DNA from: Dentipellis sp. KUC8613
Taxonomy: Eukaryota > Basidiomycota > Agaricomycetes > Russulales > Hericiaceae
Length of the DNA stretch: 64,000 bases
Assembly: GCA_002286715.1 (NCBI GenBank)
Contig: NSJX01000062.1
Coordinates: 62,001-126,000, forward strand
Direction of reading: 5' to 3'
Under the pieces are notes generated by a model. The model worked only from the letters and a program-made list of their open reading frames with translations. It was not told the DNA's origin and made no database searches. The position numbers were made by a program, and so were the translations under genes. This document shows positions 22,259 through 32,434 of this stretch, piece after piece; the first letter of the stretch is position 1, and each line of letters opens with the position of its first letter.

Positions 22259-22873
22259 CTACTCACTGGCATTAATATTCTCAACGCACCAATCCATCTC
22301 CGCCCGCCACGGCCCATCCCTGACAACCGCCACCAAATCCCGCGTGCGCAGCGGGCCCACGGACGCGAAGACGGCGCCTGCGGGGGCGCCGTAGAGCACC
22401 GTCACGGCCACGAGATCTCGAGAGCGGGCGTGTGAGCGATGAGGCGCGCAGGCGGGTCGGGGTCGGGGAGCGCTCTGCCGCTGGCCATGGGGAGGATGCC
22501 GGTGGGTCTGTGGCTGGGCCGGGCCAGGGTAGGAGGACAAGCCGGCGGATGCGGGGTTCAGGTCGGGCGGGGGGCCGTCGGGTGGGGTGCGGCCTGTGTC
22601 GGGGTGGCTAGAGAGTGTCGCGCAGACGTTAGAGGCCGCGGGTGTCTCCTGCGCTGATGGCCTGGTAGAGCAGCGGCGTGGCCAGCGCGAACAGAGGACG
22701 AGCGCTCGCTTTGTGATCGGAGAGGCCCGCAGCTCCTTCTGTCCGGCTCGGTCGAAGGGGTTGGGGGCACTGGGGTCGGTTGCGTCGATGTCGAAGGCGT
22801 GCGGGACGAACGTTGCGTGCTCGGATATGGAAAACCAGACCTCCGCAGACGTTCGCTGTATGGCAGATTGCAT
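22259..22873 (-). pseudogene. Truncated, frameshifted F-box paralog
   Basis: The first 60 residues are clearly family sequence (IQRTSAEVWFSISEHATF, then HAFDIDATDPSAPNPFD, then ITKRALVL). At about 22680-22697 a deletion of roughly a dozen bases shifts the frame inside the F-box. In the frame that continues the family (ALATPLLYQAISAGDTRGL) the next codon, at 22629-22631, is TAA where paralogs often have CAA. The remaining sequence to 22259 is only weakly similar, and the C-terminal signature is missing. The 5' end keeps the TAG-GAA-ATG arrangement of a 3' splice site just before the start. This is very probably not a functional gene. Confidence 0.75.
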
Positions 22874-23065
22874 TTCCTAGTGATGTGCGTATGATTCAAA
22901 AAGAGCATGGAAACATGGACAAATGCTGTGGACGGCGGACGAACCTGCACTTTTCTGTGAGTTGTGACGTTGCAACCCGAGAGAGGCTCGCAAGAGCCTG
23001 GACTTGAATGGTGTCAGTTACAAATTGACGAGGGATGGATGGACATAAAAGGGAAGCAGACGAAC

Positions 23066-23414
23066 CTCGTTGTGAAAGAAGAGGGCGGCGTCGGGGAACT
23101 CGCCTCTGATGACAACATTCCATAGCCACTTCATGGGGGGGGCGTATGTGATGTCAGACGAGCCTGCCTGCCCAGGCCCGCCAGTGAGCTGGGCGACCAT
23201 GTCATTATTGGCGCTAATCCAAAGTGGCCACCTCGAGAGAACGGACCCAAATCGTTGTCGTAGGGAAAACCGCGGCCGCGACAGAGTCGAAGCTGCCCAA
23301 AAGACCATAACGCCGCGCGTGGGACTCGAAGCCATTTAATTGATCGACGGTGGTGAGTGTCGTGAGGCCACGCTTGATGACGAATCGCATGGGGTCGCCC
23401 TTGAGCTTGATGTC
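23066..23414 (-). pseudogene. Relic of a fungal trypsin-like protein gene
   Basis: Reading from 23414 downward, one frame gives MRFVIKRGLTTLTTV, then QLNGFESHARRYGLLGSFDS and FPYDNDLGPFSRGG. A second frame then gives AQLTGGPGQAGSSDITYAPP, followed by MKWLWNVVIRGEFPDAALFF. This order matches the C-terminal part of a widespread basidiomycete protein family with a GDSGS-type serine protease motif, recognised from memory. Here the GDSGS site is replaced by GGHFG, a frameshift follows, and the upstream part is absent or stopped (TAG before DIK). It lies between two broken F-box copies. Confidence 0.6.
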
Positions 23415-23650
23415 CTAGCTGTTCGGCCCCCTGATCAGCTTGATGCGCGACGAAAACCTACATATATTGCGCACTCTAGAGGCTCGCTGTATGCGTTCGG
23501 CGGTCGTACGACGTGTACGTCTGTTGGAAGCGTCGCTCGTACGTATCCCTTCGCGTGTGCAACTCACACGTGAGAGGCGTGCGTCTCTGCGCCTCGCCCG
23601 CCCTCTCTCTGCGAGCCGTACCCCACACCCCGTCAAGATGCCGCCAACAC

Positions 23651-25047
23651 CTACGCCAGATTATCCCGCACAAACGCCACCAGGTCCATCCCATCCGCAT
23701 CCTCGATGCGACAGCGCGCCAGCAGCGGCGCAGGCAAAGTCGCGCACTCCGCGAGCAGCGCCTCCATCTGCCCGCCCGCCCGAAAATGCTCCCACTCGAC
23801 GCCCCTCGCCCGATTCAGCCTGCGCACGACCCGTAGCCCGTGCAGGTCGTCCAGATCCGTGAGGAGCCGCACCGCGTTGGGCACATAATCGCGTAGCCCC
23901 TCGCGCCGCCGCGGCCTCATCGCGAATACGCCCAAGTGCGTGACGCCCGGCGGGAGGCACAGCAAGCCCCATGTGTGCACGACCAGCACGACGTGCGTGA
24001 GGCGCGGGCAGTGTGTCTCGAGCAGGCGCGCATAAGCGGCGGTCTGGGCGCGTGAGTACGAGCGACGCTGGTCGAGGTGGACGGATTTGAGGTAGGGGCC
24101 TTGGGCGTGGAAGAACGCTGCGGTGGATGCGGATGTGGGGTCGTCGTCGCGCGTGATGCAGATGTGGAGGTGCTGGAGAGTGGGGAGCGGCCAGGGCCAG
24201 AGATGGGTGTGTCGACGAGATTTCGGAATTGGATGGTGCGGCTGGTGAGTGGCGGCGGTGGGGTTAACGATCGTGGTGGATGGTTTCGAGTGAGAGTCGC
24301 CGGGTCGGTGTCTGTGTCTGTGGCCGATTCAGACGTTGCAGTGCCGGGATTTGTGGTGTACGAAGAAAACAGGGATGAAAGACGCGGGAATCCGGTGAGC
24401 ATTGATATACATACATCCGCGGGAACGGTGCAAAAGCTTCCAAGGACGCATTTGCGCAGTGACATGGCGCAGCACACGCGCAGGGCGTCGAGCGCGGGGC
24501 GCAAGTACGGGTAGACGCCACCCTCGGGATCGTCGTATAGCGGCATACCCACCAGCTCGCAAAAGATCTCGAGATCGGGCATGTGAAAGATGAGGCGGGC
24601 GAGGATGTCGGGCATGGGAAATACTCTTGTGGCTGAGGAAGGATCCAAGTCCGACCGAAACCAGTTCAGGAGGTCGAAGCGGTGGACTCGGATTTGGATT
24701 CTGGAGGGGAGCCCAGGTGCGGTGCGGCCCATGTGTTGGTGATCATGCGTACAGTGCGCGAGAGTGTCGCAGAGACACTGCAAAGTGCGGTTGTCCCCAG
24801 CACTGACTGCTTCGTACAGCAGAGGTGTGGCCAACGCGTGCCAACGCCGGCACACGAGGACGAGAGCCCGTTTCGTAGCGAGGGATGCTCTCAGCTCCTC
24901 TTGGCCAACGCGATCAAAGAAATAGGAAGCACCGGGGATGTCGAAGGGATCGGTTGCGCCGGTATCGAATGCGTGCGCGGTGAAAGTTGCCTGTTCGAAT
25001 ATGTAGTACCAGATTTCGGGCGGCGTGCGCTGGATGGCTGGTTCCAT
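23651..25047 (-). pseudogene. F-box family gene with a frameshift (about 465 codons)
   Basis: The first frame (start 25047) gives a complete F-box, IQRTPPEIWYYIFEQATF then TKRALVLVCRRWHALATPLL, and the family middle. Near 24198-24204 it leaves the family frame. The family sequence continues in another frame, from WPWPLPTLQHLHI through PPGVTHLGVF, RVVRRLNRARGVEWEHF and CRIEDADGMDL to a stop at 23651-23653. One base missing, or two inserted, explains this. Splicing would need an intron of about 43 nt here, which is less likely. The copy is otherwise well preserved and closest to 7808-9250, so the break is recent or a sequence error. If corrected it would be an F-box adaptor like its relatives. 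Confidence 0.75.
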
Positions 25048-25507
25048 ACACGTTACCCCGTCCTAACAATATAAGTAAGAGTCAAATGATGACAGAATTC
25101 AAATGCAGTTGACGTACTTGTTGTATAAAGATAGAGACGTCGTAACTTGTAAGCCATTGTGAGCTGGATCATGGTTGGAGGGCGTCATGATGGTATATAT
25201 GTTATCGTGGGATCCAAAGGCATTGGGTGACTTGCCACAGCATAAGAAATATGATATGATATGTTTCGATCGCTTTTTCCTTCCTTTTGGGGATGAGAAG
25301 ACCGGTTTTAACGATGACGATTGGCTGCAATCCATTTGAAATGGGTCAAAAACATATCATAGATTATTGGCGTTTGTTTGGTTTCAGATGCCGCGAGTTC
25401 AACCAATCCTTCTGCGCTGCTTGCCAGTGCTTTCCAACTTGCACAGATAATTAATCCGAGTACGTTCCCTTTGAATTATCAGCGGCCTATCCAGTTTGCT
25501 TACTCTC
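25048..25507. other. Divergent intergenic region
   Basis: This region separates the frameshifted F-box gene from the kinase-like gene. It is AT-richer than the surroundings. No coding evidence was seen. Confidence 0.45.
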
Positions 25508-26479
25508 ATGCCATTTGAGATGGTTATGGGCCTAACTATTCGTCACCACGCTCGATCCGGGTCGTCAAGTCTATGGGTCCCGAGCTCGTACGAAGAACTA
25601 CATGAGCTTACTCGTACACATCCCACCTACGAAAGCTACTCGCAGAAAGTTGTCCAATCGGCGCCGGGTGTTCTCATCAAGTACACAGGCAGCTTTGCGG
25701 AGGAGGTCCGAGCAACAATCTACGCCCGAAAGCACTTCTCTTTCCCCGTCGTTCGTGTCCTTCATCACCCGCCTCTCCATCGAGGTCTTGCATATCATGC
25801 TGGTCGGCCACGTGTCGCACCATCTACTGCCGGACCCTGCGGTGTCTGGTATATTTGTACAGAGCAATGCCCCGGCATCTCGCTGGACAAGGTTATCGAT
25901 ACCATGACACCACACCAGCTCAGTATCATCGCCGAGCAGCTGCGGCAGATCCTAGCAGAGATGGGTCAGCTTCGCCCGAAGACGCTCGGCTCCGTCACCG
26001 GGGGTCCATACCAAAACTCGTTCTTTCCGGCGCACGTTCTCCCGGCGCACGCGTTCAGCTCGTATTCGGAGTTCGTAGATCTCTATCGCTCTATGCTCTT
26101 GCACGTCTGCACAGAGTCGTATACGGAGGCCCTCCTATCACATCTTCCTCGCAACGCACCCATCCGCTTCGCGCACGCAGATTTGCTCCCTCGGAACATC
26201 ATCGTGGACGGCACGAAGATCACAGGCATCATCGACTGGGCGACGGCGGGATTCTGGCCGGGCTACTGGGAGTATTGTCTCATGCACAACCGCGACTCCT
26301 CGTCGCCGGGATGGGATCAAGTTTTGGGCCTCGTTTTTCCCGGAGACCGGCGCCAGGCAGAGATAGATGCAGTCAACCATCTGGTGACCATCGTAAGCCT
26401 ATTTTTCTGAAGCTGATGGCAGATATCGCTAGCATTTCAGGTCGGTCGTACTCTCATTACCATTTTTCGATGGCGCTGA
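25508..26479 (+). CDS. Aminoglycoside phosphotransferase-like (APH) kinase family protein, about 307 aa
   Basis: The protein has the kinase-like fold signature of the APH/choline kinase group. The catalytic loop is HADLLPRNIIVDGTKITGII and contains the H-x-D and Asn residues. It is followed directly by the metal-binding IDWATAG and GYWEY motifs common in fungal APH-domain proteins. VLIKYTG near the N-terminus fits the ATP-binding lysine strand. These proteins phosphorylate small molecules or are orphan kinases; the substrate here is unknown. ATG 25508 is the first ATG in frame. A 48-nt intron is predicted at 26393-26440 (GTAAGC..TTTCAG), giving a stop at 26477-26479; without splicing the frame ends at 26410. 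It is flanked on both sides by F-box genes. Confidence 0.75.
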
Positions 26480-27290
26480 TATGGTTCTAGGGACCGGTAA
26501 GTCCACGATACAGCTGTTCATTCAGGCCGTTTAGAGCATTCCTCTTTTGTTTAGATCTAAGCTCCTGCGAGATTGACCGACGAGGAATATCTGCAATGTT
26601 GCGAGTTGCGGTGCGAACGAGCCAGGCTGGCAGGTGCCTGTGGTTCAAATTTCAAAGCTTGCGGGACTCGACGCAGACTCCTCTGCGTCATCCTATCTCC
26701 TGCCGGGCGCGCACAACATAATTATTTCGGGATGACCACGAAATGCTACTCCATCTAGTGCGACTACTGCAACGGGATCCGTATATTCGGGATTGCCATG
26801 GGTACGGTTCAGCCGCGCCCGCCTCCTGCGCTGGATGCAAATCCTTGTGCTCCGCGAGCTCCACCGTGCGCAGCCCCATGCTGCACCGCCGCACGCTGTG
26901 CGTGGAGACCATGCACAAGTGTTCAACGCCGACACTCGACGGGCAGGGCTGCAGGAGGCGGGCCGGTACTATGAGATTTGGTGTGTTTGTAAGTAGAAAA
27001 ATACGAACATACGTGCAGGCTATATACAGATCCCTATAGACTTGCGAGAGCTAGAGAGGCGGCCGGATGCTCACTCGGGAGATGAACTTGAAGGTGTCCA
27101 CGAGGCGACTCGGATGGGCCCTTCAGCTTCCCACCGTCACGCACGGCACGCGCCTGCCTTGTGTCGGTTTGACTCGTTTCTCTCCTTCGTACCACCAGCA
27201 GTCACTGGCAAGGAGAATCCTTCAGGTGTGGTAAATTCTAACATTACTATATTGACCGCCGCATGTTGATGATGGAGCATGCAGGCAAGC
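26480..27290. other. Intergenic, with predicted 5' UTR intron
   Basis: No supported gene was seen. It contains copy 2 of a short dispersed repeat. A predicted 59-nt intron at 27226-27284 ends six bases before the start of the next F-box gene. Confidence 0.45.
26618..26673 (+). repeat. Short dispersed repeat, copy 2
   Basis: This matches 19838-19890 over about 35 bp with mostly transition differences. Confidence 0.5.
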
Positions 27291-28538
27291 ATGATTCCTG
27301 CGGTCCAGCGTACTCCAACGGAAATATTGCTCTCAATATTCGAGCAGGATACCTTCGTTCCACACGCCTTCAAAACCAGCCCATCCGATCCCTTCGATGT
27401 CCCCGGTATACCTATTGCTATCGAATCCTCAACCCAAGTGTTACTACAAAAGGCCGTGATGGCGAAGTGGTCACTTGCCCTAGTCTGCAAGCGCTGGAAC
27501 ACTGTAGCGACACCTCTCCTGTATCAAGCCGTTGTCATTGGAAGCGATCACGGACTACAGTCTCTGCATGACACCCTCATCAAATACAGCAGGCATATTT
27601 CTCTTACCGGGGATTTGACGAGTGGGCTGCGGGTGCGGCGCCTAGATTTTTTGTACTGGGCACCATCGTCAGTAGACGTCCTCGTCGGCGTCTTTCAACA
27701 TCTGCCCGATCTTGAGATCTTCTGTTCGTCCGCTCATCCTCACCGTTCTGTTGAAGTGGAATCATGCGTTCAGACCTTGATCTCCAATTGTGCACCGTCT
27801 TTGCGCAAGTGCATACTGTCTCCCCACTGGCAGTCAAAATTCTCGCAGTCTGAGTACGAAGACTTCATCGCTCGCTGCCCCCGAATCAGCTACCTCCCCA
27901 TGCCACACATTGTCTTGGATGCTCCCTCGAAATCTCCTGTTCTTGCCGATTCATTGGCTCTCTTGTTTCTCGACTCGGATTGTCTCCAAACACGCCTCCA
28001 TCCCATCCCTTCACTTCAGCACGTCTTCATCTGGGTGGATGTATACAGGACTCCATACTCTGAAAAACTGGAAACTTTTTTCGGTGCGCAGGGTCTATAT
28101 CTAAGAACAGTTGAATTCAACATGCCTTCATCTGACGCCTTGACAATGCTGTCGCTGTATTTCGATCTATGCAGCAAGTATTGCCCGAATCTCGTCCACC
28201 TCATCCTCAGTTTCGATTACTGGAGTGATGAACCAAACGACACTATCACCTTATCTATCCCCGCAAACGTCACGCATCTTGGTTTATATCTGGGTTGGGA
28301 AGGGTTCCCTTCCAAGCTCGCCGCCCATCTGTCCTTCGTGCGTACTCTCTCCAGATCCCCGAATCCATTGCCGGCCGTTATCCGCAGGCTGCGTGTCTTG
28401 ACCGATGAAGAACAGAAGGATTTACGGGAAAATTCGGTGCTGAGAGCAGACTTCGCGTCTATAATTGCACAATGCCGTCTTGAAGATGTCGATGGCAACG
28501 AGCTGTTCTCGCCTAGTGAAAATTCCGATATGAACTAG
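27291..28538 (+). CDS. F-box family protein, 415 aa
   Basis: The N-terminus has AVQRTPTEILLSIFEQDTF, HAFKTSPSDPFDVPGIP and AKWSLALVCKRWNTVATPLL. C-terminal landmarks are NVTHLGLYLGWEG, AVIRRLRVLTDEEQKDL and CRLEDVDGNELFSP. It pairs with 3031-4272 as a subgroup (shared EEQKDL-type linker and NELx[SP] ending). I chose ATG 27291 because a predicted 5' UTR intron ends at 27284. ATG 27279, four codons upstream, would lie inside that intron. The codon usage is less GC-rich than in the 7808 copy. Its SCF adaptor function is inferred. Confidence 0.86.
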   Translation: MIPAVQRTPTEILLSIFEQDTFVPHAFKTSPSDPFDVPGIPIAIESSTQVLLQKAVMAKWSLALVCKRWNTVATPLLYQAVVIGSDHGLQSLHDTLIKYSRHISLTGDLTSGLRVRRLDFLYWAPSSVDVLVGVFQHLPDLEIFCSSAHPHRSVEVESCVQTLISNCAPSLRKCILSPHWQSKFSQSEYEDFIARCPRISYLPMPHIVLDAPSKSPVLADSLALLFLDSDCLQTRLHPIPSLQHVFIWVDVYRTPYSEKLETFFGAQGLYLRTVEFNMPSSDALTMLSLYFDLCSKYCPNLVHLILSFDYWSDEPNDTITLSIPANVTHLGLYLGWEGFPSKLAAHLSFVRTLSRSPNPLPAVIRRLRVLTDEEQKDLRENSVLRADFASIIAQCRLEDVDGNELFSPSENSDMN

Positions 28539-28677
28539 CCGTGAGTCACGATTGCTTTCGCCTGATATACGTCGCATAACTTACTGTTCTTAAGGGTCTA
28601 TTGTACGAGTAAATGTGCACTGCGGCGGCCGATACGACACGCCCCTCCCCTTCATCACGCCGCTTCTTCATTCCAGT

Positions 28678-30145
28678 TTAAATGTTCAATAGGATCCATG
28701 GCGAGTGGGCAGAACTTCCAGGTATTTCGGCAACAGTCAGAACCTGTAGGCGATCAAAGAAAGACCTCGATATACTGATACACTTCAAACACACCTGTAA
28801 AGCGAGATCATTCCCATCCGCATCTTCGATGCGGCAGCAGATGGGACTAGAATGGCGCAGTGCACGCAGTTTATTTTCCTGCAGATAATCCCATTCTTTC
28901 GGAGTCGAGGGATTTAGCCTACGGATGACGCGAGGCACAGTCTCTTGATGTCGAATAAGGTTTGACGCGTGCTCCAGGAAGTCATCGAGGCCAAGAGGCG
29001 AGGGAACGCTAGTGGTATAGATACCAAGATGTGTGACTGTCGGCGGGAATGGTATGGGCGCAGGGAGGTCGATGCGGTCCCAGGACGGGAAAACGAAGAT
29101 CAGGCGGGTAAGATTCAGACAGTATCTGGTGCAGAGACCAAGATAGGATTCCACCGTCCTTGATGAGTAGCCATTACGACTGAGCATATCGCAGTATATC
29201 GTCCGAAGACGAGGGCCCTGGATACGGAAAAATGCGTCCAAAGCTTCGGGGACTGCGAACTCCGGCCGAATGTGGATTTCCTGAAGCGATGTAAGGGGAC
29301 TGCTCAGCATCGGGCATTTAATTGACAGGCGTGTAAGCGATGAATTTTCTGGGAGTGGGGTGGCGTCATTTTTCATGAATATGAGGGTGCCGACGTAAAG
29401 GCAGGAAAGTCGAGGACATTGTCCTATGAGCGCCGTATACTCCGTCAGGCCAAGCATCGCCGTGTACAGAATGCATTTGCGCAAGGACGTAGCGCAGCCC
29501 GAAATAAGAGCATCAATGCCTGTCTCAGAAGGTGGGTGAGCGAACGAGAAACCTGATTCTGAAAAGATCTCGAGTTCCGGGGTTCGAGAGAAGATGTCTT
29601 CGAGAACACGACAAGAAGGCTTGCTCGCATACGTTTTCCAGGGGAAGAGGTCGAGGCGTCGAATTCGCAGCTTGCGATTTGCGGCTCCTGCCTTTGAAAA
29701 TGAAGTCGGGGCCACCAGAGTGTCGCGTAAGCGTTCCAAGCTCTTGTCGCTTCGAGCTGCAACAGCCTCGTATAACAATGGTATCCCCAGGTCATACCAA
29801 AGCCTGCAAACCAAGACGATCGTTCGCTTTGTACGAAGGGCAGCCTGTAGATGCCATCGCGTCAAGCTTTCGGGATTTATGGGGGTGCCAGGGAAGTCGA
29901 AAGGGTCGTCCGCGTTGGGGTTCAGTGCGTGGGGAACGGAGGTAGCATGCCGAAAGATTAACAGCCATATTTCGTTAGGAGCGTGCTGGAACTTTTCAAG
30001 AAAGCCCTGCTTGTATTATTAGGATTATACAGGCTACGAGATTGAAGGAAAAGGTACATAAGCATACCTCTGTGGATTTTGCCGACTGAGCTCCTCCGAT
30101 GTTTTTGGCGGCGACGGTTGAACGCGGACGCAAATCTAGTCCCAT
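28678..30145 (-). CDS. F-box family protein, two exons, about 468 aa
   Basis: Exons are 30068-30145 and 28678-30006. The 61-nt intron (donor GTATGC, acceptor GCAG) joins codons exactly and supplies 26 residues before GFLEKFQHAPNEIWLLIF, the F-box helix. The family insertion (HALNPNADDPFDFPGTP), TKRTIVLVCRLWYDLGIPLL and the landmarks PPTVTHLGIYTTS, RVIRRLNPSTPKEW and CRIEDADGNDL follow. The helix 1 motif is changed (APNEIW instead of TPPEIW), and the intron lies inside the coding part rather than before the ATG. A further 51-nt in-frame intron is possible at 28744-28794, which would shorten the tail by 17 residues. This is the most diverged intact member of the cluster. Confidence 0.8.
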
Positions 30146-30937
30146 AATTGAGAAGACGGGTTGTGCCCGAGGTAGCAACTTGATGTGTGAACCGTCGAAC
30201 GCCGAGAGCCAGAGTGAAATTGCCGCGCCTGCGGTCAGTAATCAGGGTAATTGTCACGTGGAACTTGTTGCCATGCCTACCGACTCACCGAGGCTCGAGC
30301 AGCGCTCAGCGTTCAAACATTCATGGTCAATTCTCTTCCTTGACCGTCAACAAAAGCAGGCTCACTCATATCACGGCCTCCTAGATATTACTGGCGACGT
30401 AGAGCTTGCTGTATCGCCCCCCAGAGCTTCATGTTCGCCGAAGGCCGAGTTAAAATTTCTGGTCTTGGATGCCAAAATGGCAAACAGAGTTACCTGCCGG
30501 TGGTACCAGTTGTTGAACAAGTTCTCTCAAGTAGTTTCTACTGAATCTCACCTGCATGAAGAATTGGGTACGTGACATTTGTTCGACATAAACCCCGACG
30601 TCAACCTCTTCATCTGAAGTCATGTTTGAACTCACCTTGTTCAGCGCCCCTTCTCAATTCTGAACTTTTCTAGAGAGTAGACTCTCTTCTGTTGTCAATC
30701 TCGTTCTTATCAACGTTCGGATCCTCAATTTCCTATCGACAATGAATGACCTGATGCCGAGATCTGACTGATGCGTGGTGGACCTTCCGTGGGGCATCTT
30801 CCCACATCGCTTAGCCTACATACCAGCTGTGGCAACTATCATCGAGGCTCAGCGATTCATTGCAAGACAATCACGATTGATTCGCCGGCCGCGATTGAAA
30901 TTTCCAGATACTATACATGGTCTCAATTCTCTTGTGA
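30146..30937. other. Intergenic, no supported gene
   Basis: A 158-codon frame on the plus strand runs over the first exon of the F-box gene into this region. It has no family similarity and is not called. Nothing else was recognised. Confidence 0.45.
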
Positions 30938-31573
30938 CTATAGTTTCTTTCCTCTCGTTCGAGGACGTGCCGGTCCTTTGTCATGTATGGACTTACAATG
31001 GCGCTCTAGATTATCTTGGCGCGTAAACGTCTCCTCGCATATGTTGCATGGGAATATGGTGTTCAGGTGCGTCCTCTGGTGGCGGAGCAGGCTGCATTTG
31101 TGTACTTGCTTGTGACACGTCGAACAGATCCTAATTGCCGCTGGCTCTGTGCATACCCGCTTTTTCATGCTCTCTCGGTGCGGATTCTTGCGCTTGCCTT
31201 CAACGTTTCTCGAGAAACGTCTTCGTCGATCCCGGACTGGATTGTGACCTCGAGATTTCCCGCCAGGGGATGAAGGCTGAGCTCCAGCTGCCTTGCGTCC
31301 ACGGACTCTGGTGCTAGATGCTGGGTTCACAGGTTCCGGTACTTCGCCGATCTGGAGCAGAAGGTCACGAAAACTGGGAAGGACGACGGCACCGGCTTTT
31401 GCATCTGGGCACTCCAGCTTCAGTCCCCAGCTAATATCCCCATCCCCAGATCTGCCCACGCCATCGTACGTTTCACTTTTCGCCAGCTCTATCATTCTTG
31501 GTTCTGAGTCGGATTGCGTTTTGGATTGGGATTGCCACGAACGAATGCTCCAGAGTTTCACGTCGTGTAACAT
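30938..31573 (-). CDS. Short C2H2 zinc-finger protein, 211 aa
   Basis: Two zinc fingers lie near the C-terminus. The first, CSTCHKQVHKCSLLRHQRTH, at residues 150-169, is one residue short between its second Cys and first His and lacks the usual Phe. The second, CNICEETFTRQDNLERHC..H, at 176-197, is typical. A basic stretch (RDRRRRFSRN) precedes them, and a short basic tail, ARPRTRGKKL, ends the protein. This layout fits a nuclear DNA-binding regulator; targets are unknown. ATG 31573 is the first ATG after a predicted 72-nt 5' UTR intron (31631-31702). The N-terminal 100 residues have no recognised domain. Confidence 0.75.
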   Translation of the reverse strand: MLHDVKLWSIRSWQSQSKTQSDSEPRMIELAKSETYDGVGRSGDGDISWGLKLECPDAKAGAVVLPSFRDLLLQIGEVPEPVNPASSTRVRGRKAAGAQPSSPGGKSRGHNPVRDRRRRFSRNVEGKRKNPHRESMKKRVCTEPAAIRICSTCHKQVHKCSLLRHQRTHLNTIFPCNICEETFTRQDNLERHCKSIHDKGPARPRTRGKKL

Positions 31574-32434
31574 CGGCAAGGTATTGCAAGGGACAATAGT
31601 CAATTTCGTATATGCCTTCCACTGTGCGTGCTGCAAAGGTGGCTTCTAGAGAGGCGTGTAGGATAAAAATGCACCAAGCGACCGAAATCAGAGGCGACTT
31701 ACGGATGTCGAGAGAAGGAAGGATCGATGCCTATAGCGGGGATGAGGACCTGCTTTTTAAGAGGCGTTCGTCTCGAGGTCGCATGACCGCACGTATGCCC
31801 TAAAACGAACAAAGAAGTCTGATTTGAGAATTCCTTGTTGTTCTAGCCCTCGACAACGTACCCGTCTCCACAACGGCCCTAGGTCTGCTACTAGTTGCAT
31901 TACAATAAGGACGACGTACTGATATGGGTGCGAAGAGTACAGCTTGCCTCGCAGGATAGTTGTACAATCGTCGAATCGTGTTGGCAACGCTGGTCCCGGT
32001 TATATAGGCGTGCCATCGAGCTTGAAGCCGGAAAGCCGCCCATCAGACTGATCAGCCAAGGTCGAGTTATGCCCTTTTATGGAACAAGGCATATGCGGAG
32101 CACTTCACAGGCAAGTCACGGATCGCGTCCTTACTTTGAATCCCATGCATTATCGATTTCCTTCTTGCGGCCCGAAGTGCTGATGCGCCGTGTATAAATC
32201 GTTGACATGCACGGACAGTGTTCTGGCTCGTTCGGGCTGGGGCTGGGCATCTCAACGTACGGAGGCATCGAACCCGCCAGACGAACGCATGCAGACTTAT
32301 CGCACGAGTTTCTTTCTCGGGTTGAACCGTGTTCCAATTCAGAGAACCATGGAATCCCTGAGACTAACGTTTGTACGCGGGCACCTCTGCGGAGCCAGTC
32401 ACTCACGTTACGCTCGTCCCGTGAAGTTCTCCGT
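31574..32434. other. Intergenic, with predicted 5' UTR intron
   Basis: This contains the predicted leader intron 31631-31702 of the zinc-finger gene. No coding evidence was seen in the rest. Confidence 0.45.

Noticed and set aside
30099..30575. 158-codon plus-strand frame
   Set aside because: It runs antisense to the first exon of the F-box gene. No similarity or splice support was found.
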